From Salminus brasiliensis (lineage: Eukaryota; Chordata; Actinopteri; Characiformes; Bryconidae): a stretch of 64,000 nucleotides of DNA. This document shows, piece after piece, positions 22,401 through 30,900 of this stretch (within the stretch, counting starts at the first letter, position 1; each line of letters starts with the position of its first letter). The stretch covers positions 97,451,570 through 97,515,569 of the forward strand of contig NC_132878.1 of assembly GCF_030463535.1 (NCBI RefSeq), given 5' to 3'. The notes beneath the pieces were generated by a model, which saw only the letters and a program-made list of their open reading frames with translations, ran no database searches and was not told the DNA's origin. The position numbers were made by a program, and so were the translations under genes.

Positions 22401-24645
22401 GATCCCAAATAACTTGGAATCCATTTTTTACACTGATGTTTTTCCTCATTATGTAAAGCTGGAATTTTGTTGATACCAGGATGTTTGACATCACAGCAAC
22501 ACTCGGTTTGTATACAGTCTACAGAAACCTGCATTACAACTGCATTAACCGTGCCTTAATAGGGTGTAAATATGTATTAGGGTGTAATAGGGTGTATTAA
22601 GAATGCCATATAGGGTGTTAGGGTGTCTAAACATGGTGTAAATAGAGCGTTAGGGTGTATTTATGGTGCCTAAATATGGTGTAGTTAGGGTGTATTTAGG
22701 ATGCCAAAATAGAGTGTTAGGGTGTTTAAACAGAGTGTAAGGGTATGTTTGGGGAGCCTAAATAGGGTGTATTTAGGATGTTAGGGTCTATTTTGGGTGC
22801 TTAAATAGGGTGTTAGGGTGTATTAAGGGCGTGCCTGAATAGGGTCTATTTAGGGTGCCTAAATAGGGTGTCTTTCAGCCAGCACACAGCTAATCCATAT
22901 ACAGATATATTTCTTTAAGGCCAGAATAATTCAGAATAATTGATGTTTATATATAGTATATAACGTTAATAAGGTTAGTGATGTTTATATATAGTATATA
23001 ATGTTAATAAGGTTAATGATGTTTATATATAGTATATAACGTTAATGAGGGTAATGATGTTTATATATAGTATATAACGTTAATTAGGGTAATGATGTTT
23101 ATTTATAGTATATAACGTTAATTAGGGTAATGATGTTTATATATAGTATATAAAGTTAATTAGGGTAATGATGTTTATTTATAGAATATAACATTAATAA
23201 GGTTAATTATGTTTATATATAGTATGTAACGTTAATAAGGTTAGTGATGTTTATATATAGTATATAATGTTAATAAGGTTAGTGATGTTTATATATAGTA
23301 TATAACGTTAATTAGGGTAATGATGTTTATATATAGTATATAACGTTAATAAGGTTAGTGATGTTTATATATAGTAAATAACGTTAATTAGGGTAGTGAT
23401 GTTTATATATAGTATATAATGTTAATAAGGTTAGTGATGTTTATATATAGTATATAACGTTAATAAGGTTAGTGATGTTTATATATAGTATATAACGTTA
23501 ATAAGTTTAGTGATGTTTATATATAGTATATAACGTTAATAAGGTTAATGATGTTTATATATAGTATATAAAGTTAATTAGGGTAATGATGTTTATATAT
23601 AGTATATAACGTTAATAAGTTTAGTGATGTTTATATATAGTATATAATGTTAATAAGGTTAGTGATGTTTATATATAGTATATAACGTTAATAAGTTTAG
23701 TGATGTTTATATATAGTATATAACGTTAATAAGTTTAGTGATGTTTATATATAGTATATAACGTTAATAAGGTTAATGATGTTTATATATAGTATATAAA
23801 GTTAATTAGGGTAATGATGTTTATTTATAGAATATAACGTTAATTAGGGTAATGATGTTTATATATAGTATATAACGTTAATAAGGTTCATTATGTTTAT
23901 ATATAGTATATAACGTTAATAAGGTTCATTATGTTTATATATAGTTAATGATGTATATTAATCAGGTATATTGTTTATATATTATATATAGTTAATGATG
24001 TTTATATATAGTATATAAAGTTAATTAGGGTAATGATGTTTATATATAGTATATAAAGTTAATTAGGGTGATGATGTTTATTTATAGAATATAACGTTAA
24101 TTAGGGTAATGATGTTTATATATAGTATATAACGTTAATAAGGTTAATGATGTTTATATATAGTATATACAGTTAACTAGGGTAATGATGTTTTTATATA
24201 TAGTATATAAAGTTAATTAGGGTAATGATGTTTATTTATAGAATATAACGTTAATTAGGGTAATGATGTTTATATATAGTATATAAAGTTAATAAGGTTC
24301 ATTATGTTTATATATAGTATATAACGTTAATAAAGGTGATCAATAAAGACCCCCCCCCCTCTCCTCCCCCTCCTCCTCACCTGCAGCCTCCTGTTCTAGA
24401 TCCTCCGCTATCTGATTGGCACCGATGGTCCTCAGCAGCTGCGCGGTGATCTCCAGCGCGCGCTTCTCCGTGTACGTTTCAATGAGAAGGCGCGCGACGT
24501 CTCCGCGGTCCTTCCCCTCCACGGCGCCCCTCCGCACGCGCGGCTGCAGCCCGGAGTCGGTCAGCTTAGCGGTGAACTTCTTAAACTGCTCCGAGTCCAG
24601 ATCCTCCAGAGCCTCGAGCAGGATGTCCCACACGGACTTGGACAT
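10416..24645 (-). CDS. casp1: PYD-containing caspase-1-like inflammatory caspase, copy 1
   Basis: Cysteine protease that cuts after Asp; the family acts in ASC inflammasomes, pyroptosis and interleukin-1-type cytokine processing. Exons in coding order: 24381-24645 (PYD), 22149-22321 (linker), 21177-21353, 17859-18096 (p20), 12239-12349, 11640-11749 and 10416-10514 (p10). The total is 1173 nt, 390 aa. PYD is residues 1-88. The catalytic region begins near CTPQFKENVL and IYHVLDKG. Catalytic His233 is in VVIMSHG and Cys282 in QACRG. Exon 5 holds the Asp-rich p20/p10 linker (SDSESDDMEID), then EKDFVSLFSCTP; the protein ends FYLFPGL-like (LFYLFPGL). Intron 6 uses a GC donor (CAG then GCAAGT). Intron 4 is almost wholly a 75-bp minisatellite. 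Whether this is the orthologue of zebrafish caspa or caspb is not settled, so the symbol is a family label. Confidence 0.93.
10640..11370. repeat. GAGCAGCATCCCATATACAG minisatellite in caspase-1 copy 1 intron 6
   Basis: About 17 units of GAGCAGCATCCCATATACAG plus a variable TATATCTCATATATAT spacer, 37-57 bp each. The reading frames it opens on both strands are repeat artefacts. The equivalent intron of the second caspase is only 92 bp. Confidence 0.9.
11376..11565 (+). mobile_element. Tc1-like transposon end, relic
   Basis: The sequence CAATAAATTTGCAGCATTTC, followed later by GACAAAATGTGAAAAACGTG and GTCTGAAGACTGCCCGAATG, resembles the terminal part of a common fish Tc1-like element (recognised from memory). 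No transposase remains. It is in intron 6. Confidence 0.55.
12076..12094 (+). repeat. Run of 19 G
   Basis: An uninterrupted G tract in caspase copy 1 intron 5, C-rich in the transcript. It may be length-variable or a sequencing weak point. Confidence 0.9.
12466..17780. repeat. 75-bp minisatellite filling caspase copy 1 intron 4
   Basis: About 70 units with the core GTGAATATTAATAACGCTCT, AAATGTAGGTATTGTGATAT and ACTGAGGAGGCGGAGCTACA. The unit is exactly 25 codons with no stop on either strand, which explains the long mirrored frames. Variant junctions (GGGATGAATATT, then AATAATAATTAATAAC about 90 bp on) recur at 380- or 455-bp spacing and shift the frame, showing higher-order units. The block starting near 14940 is repeated 1593 bp later. 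The array stops about 80 bp from the catalytic exon 4. Confidence 0.97.
18110..18870. other. Intron 3 sequence of caspase copy 1, no gene seen
   Basis: A small AGCTAATT repeat lies at 18240-18262. The frame at 18433-18756 has no recognisable domain and no splice support. The region 18740-18850 has three imperfect copies of a GCCAGGTGAG-type word. Confidence 0.4.
18872..19010 (+). mobile_element. tRNA-derived SINE-like fragment
   Basis: It has an A-box-like word (TCGGTTAGAGCTCCGG) and a B-box-like word (GGGTTTGAGACC) at tRNA-like spacing. TTGAGCAAGATTCTTTACCC follows, which is usual in fish SINE tails. A related copy lies in reverse at 33690-33862. No intact tRNA fold is claimed. Confidence 0.6.
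19700..20990 (+). mobile_element. Decayed Tc1-like transposon with internal rearrangement
   Basis: Around 20030-20170 the plus strand resembles a fish Tc1-type transposase region. It has GCCCATGCTAACCCCTGTCT, AAGAAGGTGGCCTGGTCTGA and then CTTTTCTTTTAGGTCAC, corresponding to protein words like PMLTPV and a WSDESRF-like site, now broken by stops. Words such as ACAAATCA with GGGTGTTGGGTG, and GTGGGTAACTACC, occur two or three times, so copies are nested or duplicated. It lies in caspase copy 1 intron 3. Confidence 0.6.
21651..22105 (+). repeat. Left arm of a large inverted repeat
   Basis: This segment, from GGTTCTAGATAAGCTCCCCC to TTGTTGTAGTCATGGCGAC, is matched in reverse complement by 24862-25325, with small differences and a variable CATCAT tract. 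The left arm also has an internal 53-bp direct duplication at its start. It lies in caspase copy 1 intron 2. Confidence 0.85.
22560..22880 (+). repeat. Degenerate TTAGGGTGT-type repeat
   Basis: Some twenty copies of TAGGGTGT joined by short spacers such as ATTTAGGGTGCCTAAA. It resembles telomeric TTAGGG but never forms clean TTAGGG runs. It lies in caspase copy 1 intron 1. Confidence 0.75.
22930..24335 (+). repeat. 38-bp minisatellite in caspase copy 1 intron 1
   Basis: About 36 units carrying GATGTTTATATATAGTATAT then AACGTTAATAAGGTTAGT. Variants with AATTAGGGTAAT alternate. It ends about 45 bp from the PYD exon. Confidence 0.95.
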
Positions 24646-24712
24646 GGTTCAGGGCAGCGCGAGCGCGAGATCGAGAACTACGGGAAATGAGGAAACACAC
24701 CCGCTTACAGCC

Positions 24713-24720
24713 TGACGTCA
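24713..24720. promoter_or_regulatory. CRE-type palindrome upstream of caspase copy 1
   Basis: TGACGTCA, a perfect CREB/ATF consensus, lies 68 bp upstream of the caspase ATG. The role is inferred from match and position. Confidence 0.45.
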
Positions 24721-24861
24721 CTGCTGCTGCTGGGTAGGTGTACAGGCACTGCAGTGCGCATGCGCACAACACACCTGTGTAGGAAGTGTGTAAGCCTGCA
24801 TTACCACGTGCTTCTGCAACTGTCTGAGGGAGCAGGGATCTGAAAAAGGGAAACTCTGTCG

Positions 24862-25345
24862 CCATGACTACAACACAGATACAGCCCATAATTTATCTCC
24901 TATCCAAACCCACCAGTGCAGCTACACGAGTTTTATATGGAATGATGATGATGATGATGATGATGAAGGTGGTGGTAAAATAGTGAATAGAGAATCTGAA
25001 CTAATGCAGTTCTCTTTAGGGACTACTTTCTGTAGCCGCACTACACCCTGCAGCATGTATCCCTCCACCATTTTAATGATCTGATTTTAAAAGCAGGTTC
25101 TAGAGCCGAGCTCTTCTTAGAACTCTGGTAGAACCGTGTCTCAGGCATCAGGCAGCGTCTTCATCACCATTAGGTGAAGAACTTTCTGTGAGGAGCTTTT
25201 ATTAGAGCTTCAGACGTCTGCTGCCCTTCACCTCCACTGTAGAACCACAGCTCTGACTGGGGGAGCTTATCTAGAACCTCCACTGTAGAACTCCAGCTCT
25301 GACAGTGGGGAGGTTATCTAGAACCGAGCATTTCACAGCAAACCT
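24862..25345 (-). repeat. Right arm of the large inverted repeat
   Basis: Reverse complement of 21651-22105, running from GTCGCCATGACTACAACACA to TTATCTAGAACCGAGC. The two arms enclose the PYD and linker exons of caspase copy 1 and its 38-bp array. The arm starts about 215 bp upstream of the ATG, so it may overlap the promoter. Confidence 0.85.
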
Positions 25346-25379
25346 CCACTCTGATCGAGTCTGTTTTAACTTTTAATTA

Positions 25380-26450
25380 TGACGCTGAATTCACTGTTTG
25401 GAAATGGTGTCTGGATACTTTTGGACATGCTGCTGTTCCTCCAGGTGTGCTACCGAGTGACTCAGAATTCTCGCTGTTGGAACCAAGAGTTGCCCCCTTT
25501 TCAACCAGCAATCCTTAAGTCTCCAAGTTCCACAGATCTCAGTACGATCCAGCATCTGGGAAAAGCCTGATCCTTCCAGATAATGTTGGGGACTCAGACT
25601 CAGTCTCAGTCTTTAAATCTAGGCTGAAACTCATCTGTTTAGTTCAGCTTTTGGTAATTAATGTTTCTTAGATAAGGGCTGCAGGTCCAGGGGTTCGAGG
25701 ACACAGGGAATTGTAGTACACTGAGATGCTGGAGCTGTCGTCTCGCTGCTTACACGCCATCACTAGCAGATGGACGCTAGTGTTTCAGGGAGCTCCCGTG
25801 TCTGTGTTACCTTCTGGCTCTCTCCTTTTAATTAGACTGTTATAGTCAGACCTGCTGGAGTCGTCAGACACACTCTGATACTGCTCAACATTCTCTGATC
25901 TCCTTACCTTCTCCACATAAAAGACCACCCACTCATCCGGCCTGACCTGATAAAGACTGCCACCCGTGTCAAACCAGCTGCCCACCCTCCTGCCACTGCT
26001 ACCTGCCTAATAACTATGTTAGTAACTATGTTAACTATATTAGTTATACTAAATTATTGTGATTATTGTGATATTATGATTATGTTGCCCACCTGAGCAG
26101 TTCTTTATCAATGTGATTTCATCAATAATAATAATTAATAATAATTAATTAATAGTCTATTAGTCTATTCTAACTAGCTATTAGTCTATTCTAACTAGCT
26201 AAGGCTTTTTCTTGGGTAAATAGCAAAGCACTTTGTAAGTCGCTCTGGATAAGAGCGTCTGCTAAATGCCGTAAATGTAAATGTAAATGTAATAAATAGT
26301 TCTGATCAGAGGAGGATGGGTCCCTCCTGTAAGTCGTGGTTCCTTCCAGGGTTGTGGGGGAGTTTCTCAGTGCCACTGTGGCCCTCAGCTAGTTTGTATC
26401 GGCTAGGATCCAGAAGACCCCTCTACGCTTAGGTACTACAGAGTACAGAA
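25380..26450 (+). mobile_element. 5'-truncated L2-like LINE, C-terminal codons and 3' UTR
   Basis: About 25570-25650 encodes PDNVGDSDSVSVFKSRLK, the usual end of an L2-type reverse transcriptase protein. A fish LINE-like 3' region follows (GGAGGATGGGTCCCTCCTGT and TCTCAGTGCCACTGTGGCC). At 26222-26290 is the common fish repeat word TAAGTCGCTCTGGATAAGAG with CGTCTGCTAAATGCC. It may be the same family as the LINE at 1-1381. It is intergenic, between the two caspases. Confidence 0.75.
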
Positions 26451-26489
26451 GTCAGTCTGGAGACCACAATACTCAACTTCTTGTGGAAT

Positions 26490-26557
26490 CCATGTCATGA
26501 AGAATGGAGGCTGAATGTAAGCCCAAACCAGTGGTGTAGTGTTCCTAATAGTTACTA

Positions 26558-26595
<38 letters not shown>

Positions 26596-26830
26596 ATTTG
26601 ATATATATCTATAAAAAAATAAAAGCTGTTAATTTTTTTTGGAGAATATAAAATATTTTTTATAAATATCTTCAGAATAAAACATAAAAAATGAACATAA
26701 AAAAGATTATAAATATAAATAAAAACTAATCGAATGGAGGCTGAATGGAGGCCCAAACCAGTGGTATAGTGTTCCTAATAGTTACTCCTAATAATAATAA
26801 TAATAATTATTATTATTATTAGATTTGATA
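26490..26830 (+). repeat. Duplicated segment with ATT microsatellites
   Basis: The word ATGGAGGCTGAATG leads both copies (about 26504 and 26735). Each continues to CCCAAACCAGTGGT, then GTGTTCCTAATAGTTACT and an ATT/AAT tract (26560-26595; 26789-26820). Confidence 0.75.
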
Positions 26831-27340
26831 CATATCTATTAAAAAGTCACGCTCCTTTTACATAAAATAAAAGCTGTACATTTTTTATAGAGAATATAAA
26901 ATATTTTTATAAATATCTTTTGAATAAAAAATATTACAAATTTGATTTGTTTATTACTTACAAATATAAATAAAAACTAATCTAAAAAAATAAGAAACTC
27001 TGATAATTAAAATAAATGTCAACAAATATTTAACATGTTTAATTATATATATTTTTAAATGTATATGTTAATTTATATTAAAAAACGAATCACAAAGGAT
27101 TAGACGCAAATTAGCATCAGACACCCATCACCAGCCCAGATTCAATCAGTCAACCAAAACATGTCATGATTTCTGATTTGTGCTTCTTTAGTTTACAACG
27201 GAAGATGCTAGGCTAACTTAGCTAACAAACACTGGCCGTAGACTGTCACCAATTCCATCTCAGTAAACACTTCCCCAAAATATTCATTTATTGGTTTTAA
27301 AATCCTGTTGAAAAGCTACATAAAAAATGAAGAGCTTATT
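26830..27340. other. AT-rich intergenic DNA, no gene seen
   Basis: Runs of AAATATTTTTATAAATATC-type sequence, partly copied from 26640-26700. No exon-like sequence was found between the two caspase genes here. Confidence 0.5.
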
Positions 27341-27344
27341 AACA

Positions 27345-27610
27345 TAAGGACCATATGGACAAAAGTATTGGGACACCCACAGATCCCACCTACTGAAGCT
27401 TTTAGGACATCCTATTCTAACCCCATAGGATGCATACAGAACCACGCTGGAGTTCAGTGAGCTCTTTAGAACCTCCCGTTCTTTCACTAATGTGTGGAAG
27501 AAAGGTAGACTGCAGGGCTAGAGGCTTGATTTTATACACCTGTGGTGATGGGACTGAATCAGACACATGATTAAGTGATTAAGAGGTGTCCAAATACTTT
27601 TACGTTTAAT
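27345..27610. mobile_element. MITE copy with TGTCCAAA ends
   Basis: The left end is TGGACAAAAGTATTGGGACA and the right end is GAGGTGTCCAAATACTTTTA, forming an inverted pair of about 20 bp. The interior (CAGGGCTAGAGGCTTGATTT) resembles other members of the fish family but not the body at 7377-7690. Confidence 0.7.
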
Positions 27611-27801
27611 TCTAAGGGATAAAAAAAGGGGATAAAAAAGTTATTAATCAAACACTTTATGATACAGAAGTGAGGGAATCTGGAGAAATGTCTGTCTGAT
27701 TGGTGGGGAAATTGGTATTGAACAGCTTTGCTATGGGAATACGAAAAGATGACCAAACGTACATTCAACTGGAAACCAGTTTAACTATATAAAATATCCA
27801 T

Positions 27802-27807
27802 TTTATT
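27802..27807 (-). promoter_or_regulatory. Probable poly(A) signal of the second caspase gene
   Basis: AATAAA on the minus strand, 192 bases past the stop codon at 27999. No earlier hexamer of this kind was noticed. Confidence 0.45.
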
Positions 27808-27998
27808 TTCTCTCCAGCAATTCAACTGGATTTCGACAGACAAAAGAATTCATTTATGACACCTGAGATAAAATCTACAATCAATAGATAGATGCTGGCC
27901 GATTCTAGATTCTGGACAAACACCTTAGAAGTTAGAGGAGCTTTAAGGGTGGAGGAGTAAGCGCAGTTTACAGAGCATTGAGTCCCACTCGAGGAGCT

Positions 27999-30900
27999 TC
28001 AGAGTCCAGGGAAGAGGTAGAAGTTCTTCAGCAGAGTGGTGCGGTCCTTACACACCATCTGCTTCAGCATGCCAAAGTCCTCGAAACACCTCATAACCTG
28101 CAGCAGGAATAAGGGACACATCAGACTGCTACAGGAAACGGCTTTAGAACCGTATTCTCTATAATAGCTTTGCTCTGGGATGAACTTGCCTGTCGGAACA
28201 GTTCCTCAACGTGGTCCTGATGTGCTCTAGCGTTGAAGACCTGCACCAGGAATCCAATGAACAGTGACCCTTTCAATTTGTGTCTGTAAGATTTGGTATC
28301 TGCGGAAAAGGGGAATAAGATTTATGGCACGTCATAAAAAACAGAACCCAGACAAGAACCGTGAGCTCACGGCCACGGCTGGTTAAAGATCAACCACTGT
28401 ACAAACCAGCGTCGTACTCTATGAGGTGAGGTTAACCCTATCACACCCAACATCTCACTCTGGAACGTAGGTTCCTAAACTGTACATACACAACAATAGA
28501 GTTCTAGGAAAAATAAGGAACGGGATAGAACCTTTAAGCAAAGGGAAGGGTTCTATATGGCTTGGACATGCAGTTCTAAGAAAACTCTTTAATTGGGTAT
28601 AGAACCTTGACCTTATGCTAATGTTCTATAATATGTAACCCTATCATCCCAACATCTCACACTTAAACATAGGTTCTAGGAAAAATAAAGATTTGAATAG
28701 AGTTCTAGGAAAAATAGGGAGGGGGATAGAACCTTTAGGCATAAGGTCAGAGAGTTGTCCTAGAACTGCATGTCCAAGACAAGAACCCTTTAGAAACCCT
28801 CATTCCTAAAACTGTGAGACATTAGATCTGATAGGGTTTGAAAAGGTAGGGTTCTATGTGGTTCTAGATGGCTTGGACATGCAGTTCTAAGAAAATTCTT
28901 TAATTGGGTATAGAACCTTGACCTTATGCTAAGGTTCTTTAATATTAAACCCTATCATCCCAACATCTCACACTCAAACATAGGTTCTAGGAAAATAGGG
29001 AGGGTGATAGAACCTTTGGGCATAAGGTCAAGGTTTGATAACCATTAAAGAGTTGTCCTAGAACTGCATGTCCAAGCCAAGAACCATTTAGGAACCTTCA
29101 TTCTTAAGACTGTGAGACATTAGATCTGATGAGGTTTGAAAAGGAAGGGTTCCACATGGTTCTTGGCTTGGAAGTGCAGCTCTAGAAAACCCTTATTATG
29201 GGTATGGAACCTTTACCTCTTTAATATTAAACCCTTTGATACTTAACATCTCAGAGTCCTACAAAGCAAGGGTTCTATATGGTTCTTGGTTGGGATGTAC
29301 AGTGCAGCAGAGTTGAATATCACAGTTCTAGACTATTTTTAGGTGGTTTCAGGACCACGTTAGGTCCACGATAGGCTGTCTTAATAAACAGGTGCAAAAA
29401 AGGTCCTTAGAACCATGTCTGGTTCCCTTAAAAACTCTTCAACTGCCGTGAGCATGTGAAGAACCATTTGAAACTTTAACGTACCTCCACATCATACACA
29501 GTTCCTTCCAAAGAAGAAACCTCTCATTACTATAACATGGTTCTTTTGGGCAGTGGCACACTAAGCTGGTCCCCGGAGACCCTTGGGTGGGTCAGTACCA
29601 ACAAACGCATGAACCTAAGGTCAGGTGGGGAGGTTTACTGACCAGGTGTGCAGGACAGCAGGGAGATGAAATCCTTCTCCTTGTGCTCAAACGTGTCGCT
29701 CTCCATGTTCCACTGCTCGTCTGGGCCACTGTCTGCTACCCACGTGCTGCCGTCCTCACCTGAACACATTCAGAGTGGATGGCAATGGACAAGCTTCTCA
29801 GTACAGCAGCAAAAATCCCATTCAAGCTAATGAGAGACTGAAGGTCAGGGTGGCGCTACTGTCTAAGTGTTGGCTCTGTTTTTGGGAGGTTGCAGGTCAG
29901 GGCAGGTTGATTACAGTCAGGCAGCATCATTACGATTATTTTAGTCAATATTAAGATTATGATTGTTTAACAGGATTATCTGCCAAAGGAATAAGAACGC
30001 TTTTAGTAGATTAAAATCCTAAAACAAATAAAAATTTGTTAAAAATTAGTTAATTAATTTTAGAATATTTCTATAAAAACCTCAAAATGAGTAGATGTCT
30101 GATTACACAGGACAGTTTATCATAACAATTAATAGGATTTAAAGCTTCTCCAACACAGCATGGGTCAGCGGATTAAAGTCAGTACACGATTTGAAAGACA
30201 ATCAGACCACAGGTGGCAAATTTAGGTCCAGAAAGTAGAAATTTACCCCAGGACTTTCCTCAAACCGCCTGTATGGCTCTGCTGCATGTCCAGAAAGTAC
30301 AAATCCACTTTGGAATTTTGCTCCAACTGCCTGGGTGACAAATCCAGATCCAGACAGGAAACATCCACCCCAGGATTTGTACTTTCTGGACCGGCAGCAG
30401 AGCCATACAGGCAATGGGAACAAAATCCTGGGGTGGATTTCTACTTTCGGGACCAGAGCCATAGAGGCAGTTGGACCCAAACCCTGGGGTGGATTTTCAC
30501 TTTCTAGACCTGCAGCAGAGCCATAGAGGCAGTTGGACCCAAACCCTGGGGTGGATTTTCACTTTCTAGACCTGCAGCAGAGCCATAGAGGCAGTTGGAC
30601 CCAAACCCTGTGGTGGATTTTCACTTTCTAGACCTGCAGCAGAGCCATAGAGGCGGTTGGACCCAAACCCTGGGGTGGATTTTCACTTTCTAGACCTGCA
30701 GCAGAGCCATAGAGGCAGTTGGGACAAAATCCTGGGGTGGACTTTCACTTTCTGGGCCTGCAGCAGAGCCATAGAGGCAGTTGGACCAAAATCCTGGGGT
30801 GGATTTTCACTTTCTAGACCTGCAGCAGAGCCATAGAGGCGGTTGGACCAAAATCCTGGGGTGGATTTTCACTTTCTAGACCTGCAGCAGAGCCATAGAG

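Noticed and set aside
22560-22880. Interstitial telomere
   Set aside because: Words are TAGGGTGT with mixed spacers and never pure TTAGGG runs.
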